Source of the DNA: UBA5266 sp964610025
GTDB lineage: Bacteria > Bacteroidota > Bacteroidia > Bacteroidales > WCHB1-69
Reading direction: 5' to 3'
Assembly (NCBI GenBank): GCA_964610025.1
Contig: CAZSTX010000002.1
Coordinates: 49,365 to 113,364 of the forward strand
Length of the DNA stretch: 64,000 nucleotides
The position numbers and the translations under genes are program-made. Shown here one piece after another: positions 8,155 to 16,444 of this stretch. The notes under the pieces were generated by a model. That model was not told where the DNA came from. It did no database searches and worked only from the letters and a program-made list of their open reading frames with translations. Position 1 is the stretch's first letter. Every line of letters starts with the position of its first letter.

Positions 8155-9153
8155 ATGGTTATAATCCCTTTTCAAAAACCGGATAAAATAATAATGTTGG
8201 AAGCAAATGACTATTTTGGAGTCTTTGAATTTCGACCTTTAGAACCCGGCTACGGAGTTACAATAGGAAATGCATTAAGAAGAGTATTGGTATCTTCCCT
8301 TGAAGGATTCGCAATTACCTCTATTAAAATAGAAGGAGTATTGCATGAATTTTCAACTATCCCTGGAGTTTTAGAAGATGTTACAGATATTATTTTAAAT
8401 ATTAAACAAATTCGATTAAAAAGTAAAATTGAAGATCAAACAAGCGAAAAAGTTCGTTTTACTATTATAGGACAAAACGAATTCAAAGCAGGCGATATCA
8501 ATAGTTTTTTAAGCGGATTTCAAGTCTTAAACGAAGATTTACATATCTGTACAATGGAACCAAATGTGAAGTTGGAAATAGAATTAACAATTGATAAAGG
8601 ACGTGGTTATGTACCAGTAGAAGACAACAGACAATTACATAATGAAATTGGAGTTATAGCATTAGATTCTATTCATACTCCACTTAAAAATGTAATGTAC
8701 AGAGTAGAAAATTATCGCGTTGAACAAAAAACTGATTTTGAAAAATTGATTTTTGAAATTACTACCGATGGGTCAGTACATCCAAAAGAAGCCCTTAAAA
8801 AAGCAGCTAAAGTTTTGATACATCATTTTATTCTGTTTTCAGAAGACAAAATTACAACAAATATTGACGAAATATCGTTAAGTGAAGAGTTTGATGAAAC
8901 GTCATTGCATATTCGACAAATATTGAAACAGAAATTAATAGATATGGAACTTACTGTTAGAGCATTAAATTGCTTGAGAGCAGCCGATATAGAAACCATA
9001 GGAGATTTAGTTGTCGTTCATAAATCCGAATTGTTAAAAATTAGAAATTTCGGAAGAAAATCATTAGCTGAATTAGAAGAATTTGTTAAATCAAGAGGCT
9101 TAGAATTTGGAATGAATGTGGCAAAATATAAATTAGATTTAGAAAAAGATTAA
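8155..9153 (+). CDS. rpoA: DNA-directed RNA polymerase subunit alpha
   Basis: A 332-residue alpha subunit. The N-terminal dimerisation domain runs to about residue 235 and includes PGYGVTIGNALRRVLVSSLE. After a linker, the C-terminal domain at about 258-325 carries two helix-hairpin-helix segments (NCLRAADIETIGDLV and IRNFGRKSLAELEEFV). That domain contacts DNA UP elements and activators. It lies between rpsD and rplQ. Confidence 0.98.
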   Translation: MVIIPFQKPDKIIMLEANDYFGVFEFRPLEPGYGVTIGNALRRVLVSSLEGFAITSIKIEGVLHEFSTIPGVLEDVTDIILNIKQIRLKSKIEDQTSEKVRFTIIGQNEFKAGDINSFLSGFQVLNEDLHICTMEPNVKLEIELTIDKGRGYVPVEDNRQLHNEIGVIALDSIHTPLKNVMYRVENYRVEQKTDFEKLIFEITTDGSVHPKEALKKAAKVLIHHFILFSEDKITTNIDEISLSEEFDETSLHIRQILKQKLIDMELTVRALNCLRAADIETIGDLVVVHKSELLKIRNFGRKSLAELEEFVKSRGLEFGMNVAKYKLDLEKD

Positions 9154-9168
9154 TATTATAAAAGAGAT

Positions 9169-9816
9169 ATGAGACACGGGAAAAAAATAAATTCATTAAG
9201 CAGAAAAAGTGCTCACCGTAAAGCTATGTTAGCTAATATGACAGTATCTTTGATTATGCACAAAAGGATAAATACCACAGTAGCTAAAGCAAAAGCACTT
9301 AAAAAATATGTAGAACCATTGCTTACAAAATCAAAAACCGATTCCACTCATTCAAGACGTGTTGTGTTTAGTTATCTACAAGATAAAACAGCAATCAATG
9401 AATTGTTTAGAGAAATTTCACAAAAAATAGCTGATAGACCAGGTGGATACACACGTATTTTACGTACAGGATTTCGTGCAGGAGATGCTGCCGAAATGTG
9501 TATAATTGAATTGGTAGATTATAATGAAAATTATACTCAAAGTAAAAGCGATAAAAAAGCTAAAACTAAAACAACCCGTAGAAGTAGAAGTAAAAAAACA
9601 ACAGAAAAAGAAATACTTGAAGCTACTACTCCTTCTACACCAGCAAGTGAAGATACAATAACAGAAAATGAAAACGTAGCAACAGAAAAAGTTGTAGCAG
9701 AAAAAGTTGTAGCAGAAGAGGTTGTAATAGAAGAGGCTGTAAAAGAAAAAGTTGTGGAAGAAGAGGGTGTAACTGAAGATACCCCAAAAATAGAAACGTC
9801 TACTGAAAAAGAATAA
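9169..9816 (+). CDS. rplQ: 50S ribosomal protein L17 with acidic repetitive C-terminal extension
   Basis: Residues 1 to about 120 are a normal L17 (MRHGKKINSLSRKSAHRKAM, then RPGGYTRILRTGFRAGDAAEMCIIELVDY). A tail of about 95 residues follows. It is first basic (KKAKTKTTRRSRSKKT) and then Glu/Val-rich, built from five-residue degenerate repeats such as EKVVA at residues 170-200. L17 of E. coli is 127 residues. Extended tails occur in Bacteroidota, but this one is long and visibly repeat-expanded. It is the last gene of the operon, followed by a terminator. Confidence 0.96.
   Translation: MRHGKKINSLSRKSAHRKAMLANMTVSLIMHKRINTTVAKAKALKKYVEPLLTKSKTDSTHSRRVVFSYLQDKTAINELFREISQKIADRPGGYTRILRTGFRAGDAAEMCIIELVDYNENYTQSKSDKKAKTKTTRRSRSKKTTEKEILEATTPSTPASEDTITENENVATEKVVAEKVVAEEVVIEEAVKEKVVEEEGVTEDTPKIETSTEKE
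9676..9768 (+). repeat. In-frame 15-bp tandem repeat in the rplQ tail
   Basis: Six consecutive degenerate units start at 9676 (18 bp), 9694, 9709, 9724, 9739 and 9754 (15 bp each). The consensus is GTAGCAGAAAAAGTT, encoding Val-Ala-Glu-Lys-Val or close variants. The 15-bp period keeps the frame, so copy-number change would alter only tail length. Confidence 0.85.
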
Positions 9817-9840
9817 TAAAATTTATAATAATATAAAGAT

Positions 9841-9877
9841 AAAGGTGTTGTTTTTACATAAAATAATACCTTTTTTT
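9841..9877 (+). terminator. Rho-independent terminator of the ribosomal operon
   Basis: The arms at 9841-9854 (AAAGGTGTTGTTTT) and 9860-9873 (AAAATAATACCTTT) pair over 14 bp with two G-T wobbles. The loop is five bases and a T-run continues to 9877. It lies 24 bases after the rplQ stop. Confidence 0.85.
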
Positions 9878-9992
9878 ATTTTTTAAAGAAGTCTTGCGTT
9901 AAAAATTACCACAATTATTCCGTCTGAAATAATAAACAGAAAATTGTTAGAAAAAACGGAAATAAATCTTTTAAATATAAAAACTTTTTTCT

Positions 9993-10000
9993 AATTTTGG
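9993..10000 (+). promoter_or_regulatory. Bacteroidota -7 promoter element for prs
   Basis: TAATTTTG matches the phylum consensus TAnnTTTG and lies 25 bases before the prs ATG, after the operon terminator. No convincing -33 TTTG is visible. Confidence 0.6.
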
Positions 10001-10025
10001 AAAATATTAAATTTAAACAACAATA

Positions 10026-10991
10026 ATGTCTTCAAAAGTTAAAATAGCCTCAGGAAGAGCAAGTAAATCACTTGCCGAAAAGATAGCAATAGCTTATAAT
10101 CAGAAATTAGTAGAAGTAGAAGTTCTTGTATTTAGCGATGGAGAATTTCAACCTTCTTATTGTGAAAATTTACGAGGGTCCGATGTTTTTATCATTCAAT
10201 CGACATTCCCACCAGCCGATAATCTTTTAGAACTACTATATATGATAGATGCAGCGAAACGAGCATCAGCTCATCGTATTATAGCCGTTATACCTTATTT
10301 TGGAGTGGCAAGGCAAGATAGAAAAGATAAACCAAGAGTGGCTATTGGCGCTAAATTAGTAGCTAATTTATTAACAGTTGCAGGAGCCGACCGTGTTATT
10401 ACGATGGATTTACATGCCGACCAAATACAAGGTTTTTTTGATGTTCCTGTTGACAATGTATATGCTTCTCGTTTATTTCTACCATATTTAAGACAAAGAA
10501 ATTTTGACAATCTATGTTTGGCTTCTCCCGATACGGGAGGAACACGCAGAGCAGCTTCTTATGCTAAATACTTAGGTGCTGATCTTGCTATTGGATTTAA
10601 ACAACGATCAAAAGCTAATGTAGTTGGCTCTTTACAAATAATAGGAGATGTAACCAATAAAAATGTAGTAATAGTTGATGACATTATTGATACTGCCGGG
10701 ACTATATGTAAAGCTGCAAATGCTATTAAATCTTTAGGAGCTAAAAGTGTTCGTGCTATGTGTGTGCATCCAGTTTTATCTGGAAATGCTTATGAAAACA
10801 TTGAGGCATCGTCTTTAGAAGAATTAATAACTACAGATACTATTCCTTTAAAAAGAACATTAAATAAAATTACGGTATTATCTACAGATAAATTATTTGC
10901 AAAAGTTATTAATGGAGTGGTAACAAGTAGCTCTATCAGTTCATTATTTGATTATAATCATTTTATAGAATTTGATGATATTAAATTTTAA
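10026..10991 (+). CDS. prs: Ribose-phosphate pyrophosphokinase (PRPP synthase)
   Basis: Makes PRPP from ribose 5-phosphate and ATP for nucleotide, histidine and tryptophan synthesis. At 321 residues it is the usual class I length. It shows FSDGEFQPSYCENLRGSDVF near residue 37. The ATP/metal region is YFGVARQDRKDKPR near residue 95, and MDLHADQIQGFFDVPVDN follows. The PRPP loop is VVIVDDIIDTAGT near residue 216. It has its own promoter. The gene converges on the C10 protease with only 13 bases between stop codons. Confidence 0.97.
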   Translation: MSSKVKIASGRASKSLAEKIAIAYNQKLVEVEVLVFSDGEFQPSYCENLRGSDVFIIQSTFPPADNLLELLYMIDAAKRASAHRIIAVIPYFGVARQDRKDKPRVAIGAKLVANLLTVAGADRVITMDLHADQIQGFFDVPVDNVYASRLFLPYLRQRNFDNLCLASPDTGGTRRAASYAKYLGADLAIGFKQRSKANVVGSLQIIGDVTNKNVVIVDDIIDTAGTICKAANAIKSLGAKSVRAMCVHPVLSGNAYENIEASSLEELITTDTIPLKRTLNKITVLSTDKLFAKVINGVVTSSSISSLFDYNHFIEFDDIKF

Positions 10992-11004
10992 ATAAACTCT
11001 TTTT

Positions 11005-13077
11005 TTATTGTTTAATAAATTTCTTAGTAATATTACCTGTATTGGTATTAATATTGATAAAATACATTCCTTTTGCTAAATCACTAACATCTATTGTTAT
11101 AATAGGTGTCTTGATATAATAATGCTTTAATTGTTTTCCCATATAATCGTACAAGCTTATACGATTTACTTTATAGTGTTCTAAGTCGATTATTAATTTA
11201 TCTGTAGCAGGATTAGGATATAATATTATTTGATTTTCAAAATCTTCCTTATCGTATACTCCTATTATTCCCGAAGTATAGTTTAATTCCCATCCATCAA
11301 AAGTATTTTTTTCGTCTGTTTTAAAAGAAAAGAACAGAAAATTGGAGTTAAATGTGAAAGTAGTATCTCCTATATTGCCCGAAAGGCTTACTAATAAATC
11401 TTTTTGACTAGAACTATAATCGTAAATATACAATATATCTTTTTCCTTTTCAGTTTCAAATTTTGTAAAATTCAATGTAATAGAAGTAACTCCATTTATT
11501 TTTAGTTGTTTTTTACATTCTGTAAAGTTATTATATCTTTTATTTCCACTTCCATCTTCTATTTTTCCCGATTTAGCGGTTACTATTTGTAGTGGGCTAC
11601 AGTAAATAGGAATAGTTGTAATATAATATGCATAAAATCCATCTTTTGTTGAGGCGTTTTGAGAAGTAAAGCGTACTGTTATTTCTGTTCCTATTACAAC
11701 TAATTTCATATCTGCCGAATCGTTAGTAATAATAATGTCTTCTCCATTTTTATCGTTAGAAGTAATGAATAAAGTGTCGTTTTCAGCGATTTGATATTGG
11801 ATGTAAAAGTCTATTTTTTGAATACTATCTAAATCAGGGATAATTTTCCATGTATAATCCATATTATTGCTATAGTTATAAATTCTCCCACTTCCGTCTT
11901 CAAACGACCCAGCCTCTGCTGTAAGTATTGTTTCGCCAACAATTGTTTTATTGTCAGGGTAGACATATAAAGATGTGTCAGGATAAGCATTAATAATAAT
12001 TTCTTGAGCTAAATTAAAATTATTTCCTCCCGGACTTAAAGTATTGGTGTAGAAATATCCATCCATATATCCATCCCATCCAAAATTGAAATGATAATAA
12101 TAATTAGAGTCAATATGTTGATAACCATCGCAAATAAATCCATGTCCATTTGTGTCGGGGACACTCCATCCTGCATAATAAAGCGGGATTTTTTGATTTA
12201 AATGTGATACTATAATACTATCCCAATTTTGGGTAGTTGTATCTCTGAAAACATATTCAGTTGTTGGTGAATATCTAAAATAAGTGCGTAAGGCATAAGC
12301 CGCTTTGTGATTATACATTCCCGAAGATTTTGGTCCATAAACCATATCAACGGCGACACCACAATGGTGTATTAATAAAGATGCTGCAGCATTAATAGTA
12401 TTGGGGATATCGGTCATTGCTGCATAATCGTATAATGCTGCACTAAAGTCGGCTTCTATTGTATTATAAACATCGTGATTATAAGAATATGCTCCTATGC
12501 CTGTTGTTGGGAAACGAAAATAATACATTAATTGCGCCATAGCTGTTGCTACACAGCCTGTTACAGCACGACCATTGGTGCCCATTTCATCTTTTGGACA
12601 AAAATAATTATAATTAGCTCCTTGTCCCCATTTAGAGGTTAACAAAGGAGAAATAAACTCAATATCATTTTCAAAATCTTTTTGATTTTTCAATAATTTA
12701 TTCCACAATTGAATGTTTTTATTTGATATTTTTTCAGGAGATGATTTTAATAATTGGATTTGATTTTTATAATGTTCTAACCACATTTCTACTGGTGGAA
12801 TTATATTGTCTGTTTCAAAAATATTTTTTTCTGAAAAAGCCAATATGGGTACGGAGCGTTTATCGGCTGCTATTATTACAAAACCTTTTGTTGCATTGAA
12901 TACGTAAAAGAGTGTATCTCTTTTATCTTTAGCAATATAAGAGCATGTTTTTGTTGATTTTTGTTGTTTTGAAAAAAAATTTTGTGCTACTTTTTGAGCT
13001 TCATTGTAGGTAATTTGTTGTGAATTTATCGTATGTATTACCAACAAAATAGAAAATAGAATGAATAACCTTTTCAT
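11005..13077 (-). CDS. Secreted C10-family cysteine peptidase with T9SS sorting domain
   Basis: A 690-residue protein with a signal peptide (residues 1-19). An N-terminal inhibitory Spi-like prodomain covers about 20-100. The streptopain-like C10 domain spans about 145-350. The catalytic Cys175 lies in TGCVATAMAQLMYYF, and the catalytic His312 lies in GHGFICDGYQ, followed by FNFGWDGYMDGYF. Two CUB-like segments, each introduced by a G-x-(F/I)-EDGSG phrase, lie at about 378-615. The last 70 residues form a T9SS type A sorting domain (YPNPATDKLIID to KKFIKQ). The product is expected to be exported through the outer membrane and surface-attached or released. The family includes prtT, SpeB and interpain. 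Confidence 0.92.
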   Translation of the reverse strand: MKRLFILFSILLVIHTINSQQITYNEAQKVAQNFFSKQQKSTKTCSYIAKDKRDTLFYVFNATKGFVIIAADKRSVPILAFSEKNIFETDNIIPPVEMWLEHYKNQIQLLKSSPEKISNKNIQLWNKLLKNQKDFENDIEFISPLLTSKWGQGANYNYFCPKDEMGTNGRAVTGCVATAMAQLMYYFRFPTTGIGAYSYNHDVYNTIEADFSAALYDYAAMTDIPNTINAAASLLIHHCGVAVDMVYGPKSSGMYNHKAAYALRTYFRYSPTTEYVFRDTTTQNWDSIIVSHLNQKIPLYYAGWSVPDTNGHGFICDGYQHIDSNYYYHFNFGWDGYMDGYFYTNTLSPGGNNFNLAQEIIINAYPDTSLYVYPDNKTIVGETILTAEAGSFEDGSGRIYNYSNNMDYTWKIIPDLDSIQKIDFYIQYQIAENDTLFITSNDKNGEDIIITNDSADMKLVVIGTEITVRFTSQNASTKDGFYAYYITTIPIYCSPLQIVTAKSGKIEDGSGNKRYNNFTECKKQLKINGVTSITLNFTKFETEKEKDILYIYDYSSSQKDLLVSLSGNIGDTTFTFNSNFLFFSFKTDEKNTFDGWELNYTSGIIGVYDKEDFENQIILYPNPATDKLIIDLEHYKVNRISLYDYMGKQLKHYYIKTPIITIDVSDLAKGMYFININTNTGNITKKFIKQ

Positions 13078-13107
13078 TATTATAATAATTTAACTTTTTA
13101 TGAAATG

Positions 13108-13115
13108 CAAAAATA
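13108..13115 (-). promoter_or_regulatory. -7 promoter element for the C10 peptidase gene
   Basis: The minus strand reads TATTTTTG here, a full match to TAnnTTTG, about 30 bases upstream of the ATG. Confidence 0.55.
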
Positions 13116-13161
13116 ATAAATAAATCAAAAGAAACTATTGATTATTTATAAGTAACGTATT

Positions 13162-14022
13162 TTATTGAGTAATTTTACGATAAATTGCTTCTATTCTTGT
13201 TGCTATTTCTGAGTTTTTTGCATATTCAATAATGCTTTTACAATTTACCATTGCATTAACTATTTGTATATCAAATGGCAACTCTCCAACTACTGGAATG
13301 TTTTGTTCTTTACACCAATTTGATATATTTTGAGTCATTGCAAGATTTAAATCATATTTATTAATAATAACCCATATTTTTAATCGAAATTTCGATGTAA
13401 ATTCTACTGCTCGTTGCAAATCGTATAATCCTGAAAGTGTAGGTTCGGTAACTATCACAACATGGTCTACTCCCGTTATACTTGAAATAATAGGGCAGCC
13501 TATTCCAGGAGAACCATCAATTATTATTGTTTGCAATCGATTTTCTTTTAAAATTTCTTTTGCTTTTGTTCTTATAATATTCACTAATTTTCCTGAATTT
13601 TCTTCACCTGGTGCTAATTTACCATATACCATTTTGCCATTACGAAAACTCCCTGTAAACATTCTACTTTTATCATTATCAATCATTTCTATAGCTCCTA
13701 TAGGACATACTCGCGAACATAATTTACACCCATCGCAAGAGATTTCAGAAATGACAACTTTATTGTTTATTGATTCAATGGCATCGAATCGGCAATAGTT
13801 AATACATAATTTGCAATTGTTACAAATTGTATCATCTATCTTTGCAATTTGTTTGCCAATAAAAACTTCTTCTTCTTCAATGATTGGATTAAACAAAATG
13901 TCTAAGTTAGCTGCATCGACATCACAGTCGGCTAAAACTACTTTTTCGGATAAGGTCGCAAAAGCTGCACTGATGCTACTCTTCCCTGTTCCTCCTTTTC
14001 CACTAATGATTGCTATTTCCAT
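13162..14022 (-). CDS. ParA/MinD-type ATPase with inserted 2x[4Fe-4S] ferredoxin domain (ORP-cluster type), copy 2
   Basis: A 286-residue P-loop ATPase with the deviant Walker A GKGGTGKS at residues 8-15 and the switch segment DGSPGIGCP near 170. Between them, at about 60-110, two cysteine motifs (CNNCKLCINYC and CDGCKLCSRVC) should hold two [4Fe-4S] clusters. The architecture matches the paired ATPases of orange-protein gene clusters. Its start overlaps the upstream ATPase gene by 20 bases, and it is the last gene of the operon. Substrate and cellular role are not known from sequence. Confidence 0.85.
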   Translation of the reverse strand: MEIAIISGKGGTGKSSISAAFATLSEKVVLADCDVDAANLDILFNPIIEEEEVFIGKQIAKIDDTICNNCKLCINYCRFDAIESINNKVVISEISCDGCKLCSRVCPIGAIEMIDNDKSRMFTGSFRNGKMVYGKLAPGEENSGKLVNIIRTKAKEILKENRLQTIIIDGSPGIGCPIISSITGVDHVVIVTEPTLSGLYDLQRAVEFTSKFRLKIWVIINKYDLNLAMTQNISNWCKEQNIPVVGELPFDIQIVNAMVNCKSIIEYAKNSEIATRIEAIYRKITQ

Positions 14023-14887
14023 ATTGCTTATTTATTGAGTGAAACATTTTGATAAATTTAGTTTGTAATTCAGGATAGTAATGATTAATTAGTTCCCCTT
14101 TTGAATAATGAAAAGCGATTGTTTTGTCGAATGGAATTTCCATTAATAATTGAATGTTATTTTGTTTGAGATATTGATAAATTGTGCTGTCTCCTATTCC
14201 AGCACGATTAATAATTACTCCATAATCTTTATTCATTGTTTTTAATGTCGCTATTGATTGCTTTAAATCACTCATACCAAAGGGTGTAGACTCGGCAACC
14301 AATATAACATAATCTGCTGCTGCCACAGTTTGAATAAATGGACAAGAAGTGCCTGGGGGAGAATCGAAGATGACGATTTTTTTGTCAAAAGCTTCTTTTA
14401 TTCCTGCATTAATAACTGCAACGGGTGCAAGGGTTCCTACTTTAATGCGTGATTCTATAATAGAAGCTTGTTTTGATATTGCATATGTTGTAACATTTCC
14501 TATAACGATATCTTTTTCTGTAATTGCATTATAGGCACATGCATATAAGCAAGCTCCACAATCATGGCACAATTCTTCAACTACTTTTATAAATTTTAAA
14601 GATGGCTGTATTACAATTGCATTATAATTGCAATATTCGTGACATTTTCCACAAAAAGTGCATTTATTTTCATCTATGACAGGTATTTTTTGTTGAATTT
14701 CAGTTGATTTTTCTTTTGTCCCTTTAAAAAAAATCATTGTATTGGGTTCTTCTGCATCACAATCTACTAACACTAATTGTTGATTTAGCTGTAGTAAAGC
14801 ATAAAATAGATTGGTAGCAACTAATGTTTTTCCTGTTCCTCCTTTTCCACTTGCTATAGCTATTTTAATTTTTTTCAATTCAACCAT
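14003..14887 (-). CDS. ParA/MinD-type ATPase with inserted 2x[4Fe-4S] ferredoxin domain (ORP-cluster type), copy 1
   Basis: A 294-residue paralogue of the next gene. Walker A is GKGGTGKT at residues 14-21, the acidic segment is VDCDAEEPN, and the switch is DSPPGTSCP. The ferredoxin insert has CTFCGKCHEYC and CHDCGACLYAC. Two non-identical copies side by side suggest a heterodimer, as proposed for such pairs elsewhere; this is inference. The gene lies seven bases after the DUF89 gene. Confidence 0.85.
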   Translation of the reverse strand: MVELKKIKIAIASGKGGTGKTLVATNLFYALLQLNQQLVLVDCDAEEPNTMIFFKGTKEKSTEIQQKIPVIDENKCTFCGKCHEYCNYNAIVIQPSLKFIKVVEELCHDCGACLYACAYNAITEKDIVIGNVTTYAISKQASIIESRIKVGTLAPVAVINAGIKEAFDKKIVIFDSPPGTSCPFIQTVAAADYVILVAESTPFGMSDLKQSIATLKTMNKDYGVIINRAGIGDSTIYQYLKQNNIQLLMEIPFDKTIAFHYSKGELINHYYPELQTKFIKMFHSINKQYGNSNH

Positions 14888-14894
14888 ATTTATT

Positions 14895-15761
14895 TTATTT
14901 TTTGTTATATACTATAAAACTACCTTTTTGCACTTTGAGTTTTTCGGCTATGACATCGCATTTTGTCATCAATAAGAAAAAAAGTCTTGCATCATTTTCA
15001 TCCATCAATCCTTCGTAGTTACCTTGCCCTTTCGATATGATTAAATCGGCACGAGCATATATTTCAAGAAATTCTTTACTGCACTGACTTAATATAGTTG
15101 ATGGTCCATTAAATCCATTAGATACAATTTTGGCTGTTTTTTCTAATCCAACTTCTTTGGCTTCTTTTAATGTAACATCGTTTAGAATAGGAGCATTGCG
15201 AACTGCAAAAATTACTTTTTGAGGCATAACTGTTTCTATAAAAAGTTTATCAAAAACGATTTCTCCTGCATTATCGCCTAAATATAATATTTTTTTTGCT
15301 TTTTTTATTTTTTGATAAAGCAGCTGTGAGTTATCTATTGCAAATGATGTTTTTAACACTTTATTGATAGTCTCTTGAATGTCAAAATTATTACTTGCGG
15401 CATAATCCATAATATTGCCTGCAATAGCTAATCGTAATGCCATATCAAAAGGATTTTTAGCACTCAACACTTGTGGTTGATATTTTTCATATAAGTGCAA
15501 TCCTATTGCATTGCTATTCTTTTTTTCTTCGTCAAAAGGGTCGAATGTGCCTACTAATTCATAGAATTTATAATGCAGTTTTTTTTGGATATCCAATCTA
15601 TTTTGATGTTTTTCTATAACTGTATCAAAATAGGCTAAAAAAATATGTTGTGTTTCAGATGAAACGTTAAATTTTTTGAATAGTCGCCGATATGTTTTTA
15701 AAAAACATGCACTACATCTCTTGTCTATTATATTGTTAACAACATAATTGTTTTTATTCAT
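14895..15761 (-). CDS. DUF89/ARMT1-like metal-dependent phosphatase-family protein
   Basis: A 288-residue protein with the DUF89 hallmarks. It starts with a cysteine pair region (KRCSACFLKTYRRLF). It has ILYLGDNAGEIVFDKLFIE around residues 155-173, where the Asp-Asn pair binds metal, and then SKGQGNYEGLMDE near 250. DUF89 enzymes use Mn, Ni or Fe and include damage-control phosphatases acting on sugar phosphates; the substrate here is unknown. Its ATG overlaps the stop of the NifX-like gene by one base, so co-translation with metal-cofactor genes is likely. Confidence 0.8.
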   Translation of the reverse strand: MNKNNYVVNNIIDKRCSACFLKTYRRLFKKFNVSSETQHIFLAYFDTVIEKHQNRLDIQKKLHYKFYELVGTFDPFDEEKKNSNAIGLHLYEKYQPQVLSAKNPFDMALRLAIAGNIMDYAASNNFDIQETINKVLKTSFAIDNSQLLYQKIKKAKKILYLGDNAGEIVFDKLFIETVMPQKVIFAVRNAPILNDVTLKEAKEVGLEKTAKIVSNGFNGPSTILSQCSKEFLEIYARADLIISKGQGNYEGLMDENDARLFFLLMTKCDVIAEKLKVQKGSFIVYNKK

Positions 15762-16099
15762 TAATGATTACAATAGTTGGCGTTAAGCATTAATTTATTG
15801 TCTAAAAAATCGCGGACAAGTTCTTCCGAAGTTTTTATCGGAGCACCTACAAAAACATTAATTTTTTGTTGATTGAAAAGGGTAATTGCTTTTTGTCCCA
15901 TTCCACCAGCTATAACATCGGTTGTCCCAAATTCAGCTACCCATTTAGGATATAATCCGGGTTCGTGCTGTGGGGGAATTATTTCTTTTATTTGAGTAAT
16001 ATTATTGTTATCTACATGTATAATTTCAAATGATTGACAATGCCCAAAATGAGCACATAATTTTCCATTTTCTAATGGTATTGCTATTATTTTTTTCAT
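15761..16099 (-). CDS. NifX/NifB-type (orange-protein-like) cofactor-binding protein, copy 2
   Basis: This 112-residue protein belongs to the dinitrogenase iron-molybdenum cofactor family (PF02579 type). It reads MKKIIAIPLENGKLCAHFGH at the start, with the ligand-like CAHFGHC. A GGMGQKAI loop lies mid-protein and the C-terminus is ANYCNH, a Cys-x-His ending common in ORP-cluster members. No nitrogenase genes are present, so a role in nitrogen fixation is not implied. It lies 75 bases after the DUF5320 gene, beyond a strong hairpin. Confidence 0.82.
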   Translation of the reverse strand: MKKIIAIPLENGKLCAHFGHCQSFEIIHVDNNNITQIKEIIPPQHEPGLYPKWVAEFGTTDVIAGGMGQKAITLFNQQKINVFVGAPIKTSEELVRDFLDNKLMLNANYCNH

Positions 16100-16138
16100 A
16101 CTATAAAAATTACTAATTTAAATTATAAGATTTTTTAA

Positions 16139-16168
16139 AACAACGAGAGAATTAACTCTCTCGTTGTT
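16139..16168 (-). terminator. Perfect 12-bp hairpin inside the ORP-like operon
   Basis: AACAACGAGAGA (16139-16150) and TCTCTCGTTGTT (16157-16168) are perfect complements around a six-base loop. On the minus strand the hairpin is followed by TTAAAAAA rather than a clean T-run. It could be a partial terminator or an mRNA-stability element setting the ratio of upstream to downstream genes. Confidence 0.6.
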
Positions 16169-16174
16169 ATGATT

Positions 16175-16408
16175 TTATCTTCTTCCGAAGCCAGGTCTTC
16201 CCATTCCAAACCCTCTACCACATCTATTGCTTCTAAAGCCGAACTCTCTTCTTGCTCCAAATCCTCTTCCCATAAAGTTTCTTGCTTCACTTCTTTCATT
16301 TTCAGCAAATTGTGTAGTGTTGTTTAAGTTTGAGGTAGAACAATCTCCCATCTTTCTACCTGTCATAGGACCTTGTCCAGATGGACCTGTTTGATCAAAT
16401 CGTGGCAT
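16175..16408 (-). CDS. DUF5320-type small Gly/Arg-rich protein
   Basis: A 77-residue protein whose N-terminus (MPRFDQTGPSGQGPMTGRK, then GDC) matches the DUF5320 signature MPxxDxTGPxGxGPMTGR. The C-terminal half is rich in Gly, Arg and Phe (GRGFGMGRPGFGRR). Proteins of this type accompany NifX-like and MinD-type genes in many anaerobes; no biochemical role is known to me. Its ribosome-binding site is a perfect AGGAGGT, rare in this window. It lies 36 bases after the first NifX-like gene. Confidence 0.78.
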   Translation of the reverse strand: MPRFDQTGPSGQGPMTGRKMGDCSTSNLNNTTQFAENERSEARNFMGRGFGARREFGFRSNRCGRGFGMGRPGFGRR

Positions 16409-16413
16409 ATGAT

Positions 16414-16420
16414 ACCTCCT
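16414..16420 (-). promoter_or_regulatory. Perfect Shine-Dalgarno sequence before the DUF5320 gene
   Basis: The minus strand reads AAAAAAGGAGGTATCAT directly before the ATG; AGGAGGT ends five bases upstream of it. Most genes in this window have no such sequence, as is usual for Bacteroidota. Confidence 0.75.
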
Positions 16421-16444
16421 TTTTTAAATTATTATAAACTTTTT

